Positions 18,406 to 25,937 of a stretch of DNA of 64,000 bases are shown piece by piece. The position numbers were made by a program, and so were the translations under genes. Every line of letters begins with the position of its first letter. Positions within the stretch are counted from its first letter, which is position 1. The DNA comes from Robiginitalea sp. (lineage in GTDB: Bacteria > Bacteroidota > Bacteroidia > Flavobacteriales > Flavobacteriaceae). The stretch lies in the NCBI GenBank assembly GCA_024638915.1, contig JAHEJJ010000006.1, forward strand, positions 1 to 64,000, read 5' to 3'. The notes under the pieces are model-generated. The model did not search any database. It had not been told where the DNA came from and saw only the letters and a list, made by a program, of their open reading frames with translations.

Positions 18406-19688
18406 TCTGGTTCAGGAACGACCTCAGGGTTCACGATAATCATTCATTGTGGCGGGCTCAGCAGCTTCATGAGAAAATTATCGGGGTTTATTGTTTCGAT
18501 CCACGACACTTTGCCCTAACCCCTTACGGTTTTAAGAAAACAGAAAAATATCGGGCTAAATTCCTGATTGAATCTATCATCAATTTACAAAAGTCCCTTG
18601 CCGATTTAAATATCAGCCTGATTGTTCTACATGACACTCCAGAAAAAGTGATCCCCGGGCTGGTAGAAAAATACGAGGTGACCAGACTTTATTGCCAGCG
18701 CGAATGGACAGAGGAAGAAAATTCCGTCCTGCAAGGAATCAAACAAAATCTGCCGTCTCCCATTCCTGTCATGGAAACTTTTGATCAATTTCTTTTTCAC
18801 CCCGATGAATGCCCGATGGCTATTGAAGATATACCGAGGGTATTTACTTCTTTTAGAAAAAGTTGCGAAAAAAAAGCAGATGTCAGGCCATTGCTTCCTG
18901 TTCCGAAAAAGTCAGCTCCCGAAAATACACTTAAGGGATCATGGTCAATTCCTTCATTGAATGAGCTGGGATTTGCTGATTTTGAAACCGATCCACGTAG
19001 TGCCTTTCCATTCATGGGAGGTGAAGACCATGCCAACAATCGGATTCAGGAATATTTTTTCAAAACCAAAAAACTAGGATACTATAAAAAAACCCGAAAC
19101 GGTTTGCTGGGAACCGATTATAGCTCAAAACTTTCACCCTGGCTTGCCTGTGGGTGTATTTCGCCCAGACAGATCTATTGGGCCGTCAAAGATTTTGAAA
19201 AAGAGTTTTTTAAAAATCAGAGCACCTATTGGCTGATTTTTGAGTTGATCTGGCGCGACTTCTTTAAGTATATCTCTCTCAAGCATGGCAACCGCATTTT
19301 CCAATTAGGAGGAATTCTTAACAAAACTTATTCATGGCGGTCTTCAGCAAAAGATTTTAAAATATGGATCGAGGGACAAACCGCAGAAGCTTTTGTCAAC
19401 GCCAATATGACGGAGTTAAGAGAAACAGGGTGGATGAGTAACAGGGGTCGTCAAAACGTTGCTTCATATCTGGCTAAGGACCTGCAAATCGACTGGCGTA
19501 TGGGTGCTGCCTGGTTTGAATCGTTATTGGTAGACTACGACGTGCATAGCAATTATGGAAACTGGATGTATGTGGCCGGAGTGGGCAATGATCCCAGAGA
19601 TCGTAAATTCAACATAAGGATTCAGGCCGAACGCTACGACCCTCAGGCAAAGTTCCAGAATCGGTGGCTTCAAAAAACACTATTTTGA
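18378..19688 (+). CDS. DASH-type cryptochrome
   Basis: 436-residue flavoprotein of the photolyase/cryptochrome family, DASH branch. Seen: N-terminal antenna domain beginning [17 protein letters not shown] and YCFDPRHF (characteristic of DASH proteins), and the FAD domain with [32 protein letters not shown] and the C-terminal [20 protein letters not shown] followed by [14 protein letters not shown] proteins repair cyclobutane dimers in single-stranded DNA with blue light and may also signal. Stop and next start share ATGA (19686-19690), so it is coupled to the FeS photolyase. Confidence 0.94.
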   Translation: MQKEQKTGLVWFRNDLRVHDNHSLWRAQQLHEKIIGVYCFDPRHFALTPYGFKKTEKYRAKFLIESIINLQKSLADLNISLIVLHDTPEKVIPGLVEKYEVTRLYCQREWTEEENSVLQGIKQNLPSPIPVMETFDQFLFHPDECPMAIEDIPRVFTSFRKSCEKKADVRPLLPVPKKSAPENTLKGSWSIPSLNELGFADFETDPRSAFPFMGGEDHANNRIQEYFFKTKKLGYYKKTRNGLLGTDYSSKLSPWLACGCISPRQIYWAVKDFEKEFFKNQSTYWLIFELIWRDFFKYISLKHGNRIFQLGGILNKTYSWRSSAKDFKIWIEGQTAEAFVNANMTELRETGWMSNRGRQNVASYLAKDLQIDWRMGAAWFESLLVDYDVHSNYGNWMYVAGVGNDPRDRKFNIRIQAERYDPQAKFQNRWLQKTLF

Positions 19689-21220
19689 TGAAAACCTTAA
19701 GGCTTATCCTCGGAGACCAGCTCAATGCCAAACACTCATGGTTTCAGGAAACCGACGAGGATTGCATTTATGCGATGTTTGAAATGAGACAGGAAACCGA
19801 CTATGTGCGGCACCACATCCAAAAAATCATAGGTTTTTTTGCGGCGATGAGGTCCTTTAGTGACGAATTAAAAACCTCAGGACATCAGCTGAGTTATTAT
19901 ACCATCAACGATAAGCGAAATCAGCAAGATCTCGGAAAAAATATCAGGAGGCTTATCGAAGAGCACCAAATAGAAAAGTTCGAATACCTCCTCCCCGATG
20001 AATACCGACTGGACCAGCAGTTAAAGGAGATCACAACTTCATTGAATGTACCAACCACCTGCCATGACACCGAACATTTCTATACTTCCAGAGACGAACT
20101 AGGCGAGTTCTTTTCGGGAAAGAAACAGTACCTGATGGAAAGTTTTTATCGCCATATGCGAAAAAAACACAGGGTGTTAATGGACGGTGATCAACCAGAA
20201 GGAGGGAAATGGAATTATGACAAATCAAATCGTAAGAAATGGACCGGACAACCAAAGATCCCTGCGGCAAAACTCTTTGAAAATAATGTGGCCGGGATCC
20301 TTGAGGATCTTAAGAGTTCGGGAATCGAAACCATCGGCAGATTTGAGAACATTAACTTTCCATATCCGATAAACCTTGATCAGGCCTCAGATCAACTGCA
20401 ATATTTTTGCGAGGTACTATTACCGCATTTTGGAGATTTCCAGGATGCGCTGCATACAGAGGAAAAATTCCTTTTTCACTCCAGGCTCTCTTTTGCCCTG
20501 AACACCAAAATAATAGATCCAAAAACCGTAGTGGATCAGGTGTTGGATCATTATTACAAAAACAAAGCCTCTATAGACCTTTCACAGGTAGAGGGATTCA
20601 TTCGTCAGATCATAGGTTGGCGCGAATATATGCGGGGTATTTACTGGAAAGAAATGCCGGGATATGCCCAAAAGAATGCACTCGACAATCATCAACCTCT
20701 ACCCGATTTCTTCTGGAGCGGTAAAACCAGGATGAACTGCCTTTCAAAAGCCATCAACAACAGCCTCGACAATGCTTATGCTCATCATATACAACGTCTG
20801 ATGATTACCGGGAACTTTGCCTTGCTGACACAAGTACATCCAGACGAGGTAGACCGTTGGTATCTTGGGATTTACATCGATGCTATCGAATGGGTGGAGA
20901 TTACCAACACCAGAGGGATGAGTCAGTATGCAGATGGGGGTATTATCGCCACGAAACCTTATGTTTCCTCCTCTTCCTATATAAATAAAATGGGGAATTA
21001 TTGCAAGGAGTGTTCCTATGACCGAAGCCAAAGAACAGAGGATAATGCCTGCCCGTTTAACAGTCTGTACTGGAATTTTCTGGATGAAAAAAAGGGAAAA
21101 TTGAAAAACAATCCCAGGATGGGGATGATGTACAATCTATTGGGAAAGATTCCCGATACCGAAATGGATGCAATTCGCAATAGAGCAGGCGATATCATTG
21201 AAAACCCTGACAACTACTAG
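19688..21220 (+). CDS. FeS-type prokaryotic (6-4) photolyase (FeS-BCP, PhrB-like)
   Basis: 510 residues from ATG 19688, overlapping the cryptochrome stop. N-terminal LRLILGDQLNAKHSWF is diagnostic of the FeS-BCP class. Four Cys for the [4Fe-4S] cluster are present with the same spacing as in Agrobacterium PhrB: one in TRMNCLSKA, then 88 residues later CKEC (x2 apart), then 12 residues to the last in NACPFN. FAD-domain landmarks include EGFIRQIIGWREYMRG and MLMITGNFALL-like helices. Such enzymes repair (6-4) photoproducts. Known members use a lumazine antenna. Confidence 0.93.
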   Translation: MKTLRLILGDQLNAKHSWFQETDEDCIYAMFEMRQETDYVRHHIQKIIGFFAAMRSFSDELKTSGHQLSYYTINDKRNQQDLGKNIRRLIEEHQIEKFEYLLPDEYRLDQQLKEITTSLNVPTTCHDTEHFYTSRDELGEFFSGKKQYLMESFYRHMRKKHRVLMDGDQPEGGKWNYDKSNRKKWTGQPKIPAAKLFENNVAGILEDLKSSGIETIGRFENINFPYPINLDQASDQLQYFCEVLLPHFGDFQDALHTEEKFLFHSRLSFALNTKIIDPKTVVDQVLDHYYKNKASIDLSQVEGFIRQIIGWREYMRGIYWKEMPGYAQKNALDNHQPLPDFFWSGKTRMNCLSKAINNSLDNAYAHHIQRLMITGNFALLTQVHPDEVDRWYLGIYIDAIEWVEITNTRGMSQYADGGIIATKPYVSSSSYINKMGNYCKECSYDRSQRTEDNACPFNSLYWNFLDEKKGKLKNNPRMGMMYNLLGKIPDTEMDAIRNRAGDIIENPDNY

Positions 21221-21255
21221 AGCTATTTATCCGTGATCAAAATAAGCAGTAAATA

Positions 21256-21516
21256 ATGGATAAAGACCGCATAATAGAAATGGCATGGGAAGATCGTACC
21301 CCATTCGATGCGATTGAATTGCAATTTGGTCTGTCTGAGAAGCAAGTCATTCGTTTGATGCGCAGGCAACTGAAACCATCGAGTTTTAGATTATGGCGAC
21401 AACGGGTGCAGGGTCGCCGAACCAAACATCTCAAAAAAAGAACCTTTGAGGAAGGACGTTTTAAATCAAGCCGACAGCGTCATATCAGCCATAACAAGAT
21501 CAGCAAGCGGAAATAA
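21256..21516 (+). CDS. TIGR03643/DUF2805 family protein
   Basis: 86 residues, very basic. The N-terminal half, IEMAWEDRTPFDAIELQFGL followed by SEKQVIRLMRR, looks like a helix-turn-helix; the C-terminal half is rich in Arg/Lys/His. This is the family (TIGR03643, DUF2805) that repeatedly accompanies photolyase and cryptochrome genes in marine bacteria. It lies 35 bp after the photolyase stop and is the last gene of the operon. A DNA- or RNA-binding role is plausible from charge and HTH-like pattern but is not shown. Confidence 0.85.
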   Translation: MDKDRIIEMAWEDRTPFDAIELQFGLSEKQVIRLMRRQLKPSSFRLWRQRVQGRRTKHLKKRTFEEGRFKSSRQRHISHNKISKRK

Positions 21517-21557
21517 GACGCTGCGTTTTATAGATCTGCTTAAATATTTTGAAATTT

Positions 21558-21602
21558 TGTTTAATTTTTAACATATATCATTAAACATTATTTTTAGTTT
21601 TA
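21558..21602 (+). promoter_or_regulatory. Operator/promoter of folE-gpx (TGTTTAAT-N14-ATTAAACA)
   Basis: Same architecture as the photolyase operator: TGTTTAAT 21558-21565, ATTAAACA 21580-21587, 14-nt spacer, central TTAACA at 21568-21573, and TAGTTTTA (21595-21602) as -7 element exactly 7 nt after the right arm. The ATG of folE is 60 bp after the right arm. The sequence around the repeat is nearly identical to the first copy over about 40 bp, although the genes downstream are unrelated. Confidence 0.72.
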
Positions 21603-21646
21603 TATCTGGAAACAGGTAACGCATCACCAAAAAACAAAGAAAGCAT

Positions 21647-22351
21647 ATGAAAATTACCGATAATACCTTAGACGTTTATCTCGCTACCGAAGAATTGATC
21701 CAAGGGCTAACCCATGATGAGATTGGCGATGACCACCTCTATACAGGTTTGGAAACCCCGATGAAGAAAAATGCATTCGAGATCAGTGACGCTGAGAAAA
21801 AAGAAACTATCGCCCAATTATTTGCTCAGATTATGGACGTGATGGGCCTTGACCTCAATGACGACTCCCTAAAGGGGACACCGAACAGGGTGGCCAAGAT
21901 GTATATAGATGAGATTTTTTCAGGGCTTAACCCTAAAAACAAACCCGAGATAGCGCTATTTGAGAATAAGTACCAATACAACCAGATGTTGGTTGAAAAG
22001 AATATTACCTTCTACTCCAATTGCGAACACCATTTTGTACCTATTGTCGGAAAAGCACATGTAGCCTATATTTCTTCAGGAAAAGTGATCGGATTGTCTA
22101 AACTTAACCGAATCGTCCAATACTATGCAAAAAGACCTCAGGTTCAGGAAAGACTTACAAATCAAATAGGTACAGAATTACAACAGCTCCTCGAAACAAA
22201 AGACGTGGCTGTAATTATAGACGCAAAGCACCTCTGCGTTTCCTCAAGGGGAGTTAAAGACGATAGCTCAGCTACGGTGACTTCCTTTTATGGCGGTAGT
22301 TTTGAAAATCCGACAAAAATTACTGAGTTGCAACAATATATAAATGCCTAG
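21647..22351 (+). CDS. folE: GTP cyclohydrolase I
   Basis: 234 residues. Converts GTP to dihydroneopterin triphosphate, first step of folate/pterin synthesis. Seen: zinc-binding and catalytic segments FYSNCEHHFVPIVGKAHVAY and KHLCVSSRGV, plus SKLNRIVQYYAKRPQVQERL. The first ~45 residues are an extra N-terminal part. It shares its operator with the photolyase operon, which makes sense because photolyases and DASH cryptochromes carry folate (MTHF) or related pterin/lumazine antennae. Possibly a light-inducible second copy of folE; that needs the rest of the genome. Five bp before gpx. Confidence 0.95.
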   Translation: MKITDNTLDVYLATEELIQGLTHDEIGDDHLYTGLETPMKKNAFEISDAEKKETIAQLFAQIMDVMGLDLNDDSLKGTPNRVAKMYIDEIFSGLNPKNKPEIALFENKYQYNQMLVEKNITFYSNCEHHFVPIVGKAHVAYISSGKVIGLSKLNRIVQYYAKRPQVQERLTNQIGTELQQLLETKDVAVIIDAKHLCVSSRGVKDDSSATVTSFYGGSFENPTKITELQQYINA

Positions 22352-22356
22352 TTATA

Positions 22357-22899
22357 ATGAAAACAATCGAACATATGGAGAAAAAGGGCACTCAACCATT
22401 CGCCCGTAAAACGGTCAATGAGACTTCATCATCTATCTATGATATAGAGATCAATAGCTTAGAAGGCGGGCCCCTAACACTCTCAGAATTTGAGGGGAAG
22501 CATATATTGGTGGTCAATGTCGCGTCTAATTGCGGTTTCACAGGTCAGTATAAATCCCTTCAGGCGCTCAGCGAAAAATATAAGGATGAAATGGTAGTCA
22601 TCGGGGTTCCCTGCAATCAATTTGGTAAGCAGGAGCCTGGTGATGCTTCCACCATCCGCTCGTTTTGTGATTTGAGATATGGGGTGACCTTCCCGCTCAC
22701 TCAAAAAATAGAAGTAAAAGGATCTGGACAACACCCTTTATATCAATGGCTTACCAAAAAGTCGCGCAATGGCAAGAAAAATTCAACCGTACGTTGGAAC
22801 TTCCAGAAATATTTATTGGATAAAGAAGGGCAATTGGTTGATGTTTTTTACAGTACCACTTCTCCTCTGAGCAAAAAGATCACTCGCCGTCTGCAATAG
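22357..22899 (+). CDS. Glutathione-peroxidase-family thiol peroxidase
   Basis: 180 residues (an internal ATG at 22375 would give 174). Cys-type member of the GPx family, reducing hydroperoxides, probably with thioredoxin rather than glutathione since the family in Bacteroidota is thioredoxin-dependent. Catalytic tetrad visible: Cys59 in NVASNCGFTG, Gln88 in PCNQFG, Trp147 and Asn148 in VRWNF. Second Cys at residue 86 or 104 could resolve the oxidised form. It follows folE by 5 bp and so belongs to the same operator-controlled, light/oxidative-stress unit. Confidence 0.93.
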   Translation: MKTIEHMEKKGTQPFARKTVNETSSSIYDIEINSLEGGPLTLSEFEGKHILVVNVASNCGFTGQYKSLQALSEKYKDEMVVIGVPCNQFGKQEPGDASTIRSFCDLRYGVTFPLTQKIEVKGSGQHPLYQWLTKKSRNGKKNSTVRWNFQKYLLDKEGQLVDVFYSTTSPLSKKITRRLQ

Positions 22900-22915
22900 C
22901 AGTATTTGCCCTTGC

Positions 22916-23344
22916 TTAACTACCTTTTTTAAGTAATTCCTGAACCCGCTTGAAAAGTACAAGTCCGGTTTTACTCGCCTTGATAAAGATTTTCGATTCG
23001 CTAAAATAGGAGTGCATTAGCATTTGTTTGTAGCGGGATTGTTGATGCTCATCGCCCATATTCTGGAAAGCCATACTCCATTGGTCAAAAATCCGTTCTT
23101 CGATCTCTTCCTCTTCTAACAACTCAACCAGATGGTGTCTTGGATCTTGTCTGATACGCTCATATAAAGAAGTTATTTCGGTTTCTGCCCCTTCCAGCAA
23201 CTGAATGAATTGCCCACTATGGTATAGCAAACAACCGGTAATACTATGGATTGCATTAAAATCTCGAGCCTCGCTAAGCATTTTATAAATCTTCGGCATA
23301 TCGAATGAATCCCTGGCTACAGAACGATAAATCAGACTGTACAT
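22916..23344 (-). CDS. BLUF-domain blue-light sensor
   Basis: 142 residues from ATG 23344 (an in-frame ATG at 23395 would add 17 residues with no BLUF character). Single BLUF domain that binds FAD and senses blue light. All photocycle residues are present: Tyr6 (LIYRS), Asn30, Gln48 (FIQLLEG), Trp89 and Met91 (FDQWSM). Each is exactly two positions before its Slr1694 counterpart (Tyr8, Asn32, Gln50, Trp91, Met93). The C-terminal ~45 residues form a short helical cap with no output enzyme, so it must signal through a partner. Convergent with folE-gpx, and divergent from the carbonic-anhydrase-like gene. Confidence 0.95.
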   Translation of the reverse strand: MYSLIYRSVARDSFDMPKIYKMLSEARDFNAIHSITGCLLYHSGQFIQLLEGAETEITSLYERIRQDPRHHLVELLEEEEIEERIFDQWSMAFQNMGDEHQQSRYKQMLMHSYFSESKIFIKASKTGLVLFKRVQELLKKGS

Positions 23345-23467
23345 AAAGAAGAAATTAGGTTGTCTCTTAAAGGTAGACATTTTTTGTACATGCATATCAC
23401 CATTTGGTACTAAGAACTACAATGACCCCCTGGTGAAGAATATTTTAGGTGGAATGATCAATAATTG

Positions 23468-23475
23468 TAATTTTG
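23468..23475 (+). promoter_or_regulatory. Candidate -7 element (TAATTTTG) of the carbonic-anhydrase-like gene
   Basis: TAATTTTG matches the flavobacterial -7 consensus TAnnTTTG exactly and lies 37 bp before ATG 23513. It runs into TTTGTTTG, resembling the left part of the TGTTTAA operators, but no right arm is present and no -33 TTG is found at the usual distance. Confidence 0.4.
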
Positions 23476-23512
23476 TTTGTATCAATTGGCAATCATTATT
23501 TTTTTAACCGGC

Positions 23513-24226
23513 ATGCAATCTTATAGATCTGTTTTATATGGTTTATTTATGGCTTCCTTTTTGCTGTTATCCTGTAAGGATACCGGATCAAAAAAGCAGA
23601 CTGAAAACCCTGTGTTAGAACCGCCTCCTACCTTTGAAGGTATCGCCCATGCCCTTATTTATCCGCCGGTTCAAATTCTTCCATTGCCTGGTGATACCAC
23701 TAAATTCAAAGTTGTGATGAATACTGTGGAAAATGGTATAATAGAGGAAGAAGCGCAAAAGGCAGAACTCAACTTCGATTTTGAATCCGCGCTGGAGATT
23801 GGTGATCGTCAATATGGCTTTAAGCATTTACATTTTCACAGCCCGGGGTCTCATTTACTGGAGGGAGTCAGTTTTCCGATGGAGTTCCATGTGGTAACAC
23901 AACCTGTAAATGGTGGTAAGCCAGGTGAATATCTGGTTATCGCGACCTTGTTTAAAATAGGCACAGAAAATCCATTCATCCGGGAAATATTATTACAAGC
24001 TTCAGATCTGGGTCGTTCTAAGTCAGAGACCCTGCTGGCTATACTGAAAGGAGGGCAGGCTATGGTCAATAAAACCAATCTTGATATGGAAGGATTTTAC
24101 CACTATACCGGGTTTCTTGCCTCCGAGCCCTATAGTAAGAGTGTTCAATGGTATATAGCCCATAGGATCTTCGAGGTATCAGCTCAACAGATCGAGCAAA
24201 TAAAAGCGCTCCAGGAGCAGGAATAG
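23513..24226 (+). CDS. Alpha-carbonic-anhydrase-like lipoprotein, active site altered
   Basis: 237 residues from ATG 23513, giving a lipoprotein signal (lipobox LLLSC, Cys21). The zinc ligands of alpha-carbonic anhydrases are kept: His107 and His109 in HLHFH, His126 in MEFH. The gatekeeper pair is not: the position of Glu106 (human CA II numbering) is Ser113 in SPGSH instead of SEH, and the LTTPP loop reads LASEP, so Thr199 is Ala203. Zinc binding with weak or altered CO2 hydration is the inference. Located beside the BLUF gene, sharing its upstream region. Confidence 0.82.
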   Translation: MQSYRSVLYGLFMASFLLLSCKDTGSKKQTENPVLEPPPTFEGIAHALIYPPVQILPLPGDTTKFKVVMNTVENGIIEEEAQKAELNFDFESALEIGDRQYGFKHLHFHSPGSHLLEGVSFPMEFHVVTQPVNGGKPGEYLVIATLFKIGTENPFIREILLQASDLGRSKSETLLAILKGGQAMVNKTNLDMEGFYHYTGFLASEPYSKSVQWYIAHRIFEVSAQQIEQIKALQEQE

Positions 24227-24228
24227 TA

Positions 24229-24885
24229 TCAGCGACTAGTAGATTCTCCAAGACCCTCTTCACGAAAAATCACATCCTGTTCTCCCATGGCCAAAACGAC
24301 AAGTTTTATATAATCATCGATAGTTTTGGTCATATCGATAGGGTCGGTGATATCGATAACACCTCTCCAGATAAGTTCACGTTCCTTACCTACACAGATA
24401 CAGTATAAAGAAGTTTCGGCATGATAAATCATATATTGATCATAGTACGTATCATCGAAATAAATATCCTGATGGGTCAGGTAATCATCAGAAAATTTTC
24501 CATAATAACTGTCCAGATCAGCCATCCTTTGCCGGAAACTCTGTTTGCTTTCTGAACCCATTACCTTGGTGAATAAAATAGCATCAAAATCCCGATCCAA
24601 CAAAACTTGTTCCACTTCATCCAGCTCTTCTTCCGTCCTCGCGGTATTGGTGAACTCCACATCGAACAAGTCGATGCTTCGCACTGCCTCGATATTTCGC
24701 TTGCTGAATTGACGCTTCATTTTTGTCTCAAACTTTTCACGAGCTTCTTCATTTGGGGTCATTCCGACAATCAGCACCTTGTAGGCATCAAATATCACGA
24801 TATCAGGATTTTTCCAGGTATCGACCAACTGCGCGGAAGAACATGCGGCAAGAACTAGTATTAAAAGGGCAAATGCTTTTTTCAT
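24229..24885 (-). CDS. Lipoprotein of unknown function
   Basis: 218 residues with a clear lipoprotein signal (MKKAFALLILVLAACSS, Cys15). The mature part starts with WKNPDIVIFDAYKVLIVGMT, a pattern like DUF4136/LpoB-type periplasmic lipoproteins, followed by a helix and an alpha/beta segment; a Tyr/Asp-rich stretch lies around residues 125-150. Ends 2 bp after the stop of the convergent carbonic-anhydrase-like gene, and starts 10 bp after the small helical protein gene upstream, so it is probably expressed from that gene's Crp-type promoter. Confidence 0.7.
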   Translation of the reverse strand: MKKAFALLILVLAACSSAQLVDTWKNPDIVIFDAYKVLIVGMTPNEEAREKFETKMKRQFSKRNIEAVRSIDLFDVEFTNTARTEEELDEVEQVLLDRDFDAILFTKVMGSESKQSFRQRMADLDSYYGKFSDDYLTHQDIYFDDTYYDQYMIYHAETSLYCICVGKERELIWRGVIDITDPIDMTKTIDDYIKLVVLAMGEQDVIFREEGLGESTSR

Positions 24886-24895
24886 GGAGTTTGAT

Positions 24896-25339
24896 TTAAC
24901 TGAGCAAGCTCTTCTGCTTCTCTTTCCTGATCACCTTCGAAATTAGGCCAAATAACTGTTTTTTCAGTCCCCTGTAATCTTCAAGATAGTGCTGCATAAG
25001 GATCATTAACTCCTTATGAGTTTCCTTGTAGGCCCTTTCCATCTTGGGTTGATCGATATCATCGACCATGATCTCCAATTGATTTTCGTGAGCCTGAATC
25101 TTCTTCATCAGGATTTTAACTTCTTTTTCCGCGTCCAAAATAGCTGCTACGATGGCTTTGCTTTTTTCAAATCGGCCTGCATCTGCCAATTGAATCGTAT
25201 AGTGCTTTACCAGGCTGTTAAGAAAATCCTGTTCGTCCCGGACAAAATTTAGCTCGGAAAGCCACTGCACAGTCTCAGTATGCATATCTTCCGGACTGAT
25301 CCACTCGATATAGCGGTGTGTCTTCTCTTTTATTTTCAT
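24896..25339 (-). CDS. Small helical stress-island protein, paralogue 1
   Basis: 147 residues, soluble, almost entirely helical by pattern, no Cys cluster or membrane segment. I do not recognise a named family, but two paralogues lie in this window (25444-25857 and 39155-39604). Shared pattern: a Trp, then S-E/D-L/I-x-F, a D-E/D and F-L/V, for example WLSELNFVRDEQDFLNSLV here and WISEINFVQDEIVFVKKML in paralogue 2, followed by heptad-like helices. The fold is likely a three- or four-helix bundle. It has its own Crp/Fnr-type promoter (25373-25415). Confidence 0.75.
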   Translation of the reverse strand: MKIKEKTHRYIEWISPEDMHTETVQWLSELNFVRDEQDFLNSLVKHYTIQLADAGRFEKSKAIVAAILDAEKEVKILMKKIQAHENQLEIMVDDIDQPKMERAYKETHKELMILMQHYLEDYRGLKKQLFGLISKVIRKEKQKSLLS

Positions 25340-25372
25340 GGCTACGCTGATTTTAATTTATCATTATCAAAA

Positions 25373-25415
25373 TGAAGGTACAGCACAAAACAGAGTGCAG
25401 AAATGATCAAGATCA
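25373..25415 (-). promoter_or_regulatory. Crp/Fnr-type activator box and -7 element, small helical protein 1
   Basis: Box TGATcaagATCA at 25404-25415, a perfect TGAT/ATCA palindrome with a 4-nt centre. Reading on the minus strand, 23 nt after the box lies TACCTTCA (25380-25373), a weak TAnnTTTG match. The start codon is 65 bp from the box. Same box-to--7 distance as six other sites in this region. Confidence 0.75.
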
Positions 25416-25443
25416 GTCGGGTTCAATTTAGAAGGAGTACATA

Positions 25444-25857
25444 CTACCTTCTTTTCTTTCTAAAAATACCAGCAGTGTACTCAAATATTCCCGACTTAAG
25501 CATCTGAAATTTCCTTGTTATCTGTTCGAGCCGCAGAGCTGTCTCCATGTGCTCTGTTTCTACATCAGAATGATCTTCTGAATTGATTTCTATAAGTGTT
25601 CCGAGTTCAACCTCATGGCGCTGTAACCCCGTTTCAAAAGTGGCTAACTCTCTTTCAAAGGATTCCAGCAGGCCGATATATTCCCGAATGCGCTCGAACA
25701 AATTGGCAGTGCCGGGCTCAAATACGTCGGAATTCAACATTTTCTTTACGAATACGATTTCGTCCTGAACAAAATTTATTTCGGATATCCACTTGTGAAT
25801 ATCACGGGAAAATCCTTCACCATCCTTGCGCTGATTAATAGAAACTTCTTTTGTCAT
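25444..25857 (-). CDS. Small helical stress-island protein, paralogue 2
   Basis: 137 residues, predicted all-helical, with WISEINFVQDEIVFVKKML near residue 20, a central helix around ERIREYIGLLESFERELATF, and a basic end FRKKRR. Homologous in pattern to the proteins at 24896-25339 and 39155-39604 but with weak identity outside the Trp/Asp-Glu region. Transcribed from its own Crp/Fnr-type promoter (25882-25924) downstream of the Usp operon. Function unknown; its place among universal stress proteins suggests a stress or dormancy role. Confidence 0.75.
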   Translation of the reverse strand: MTKEVSINQRKDGEGFSRDIHKWISEINFVQDEIVFVKKMLNSDVFEPGTANLFERIREYIGLLESFERELATFETGLQRHEVELGTLIEINSEDHSDVETEHMETALRLEQITRKFQMLKSGIFEYTAGIFRKKRR

Positions 25858-25881
25858 AATTCCTCTTTTTTAACGGTCATC

Positions 25882-25924
25882 TCAATCTAGGGGTTATTTC
25901 AAACATAAAGAATGACCAGGATCA
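25882..25924 (-). promoter_or_regulatory. Crp/Fnr-type activator box and -7 element, small helical protein 2
   Basis: Box TGACcaggATCA at 25913-25924 (one base off perfect symmetry). On the minus strand, 23 nt after it comes TAGATTGA (25889-25882). The start codon lies 56 bp from the box, the same distance as for two Usp genes. Confidence 0.75.
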
Positions 25925-25937
25925 CTTGATCCGGATT

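Noticed and set aside
23396-23512. TGATCAATAATT as another Crp/Fnr box near the BLUF and carbonic-anhydrase-like genes
   Set aside because: The right half-site is missing and there is no TAnnTT element at 23 nt on either side.
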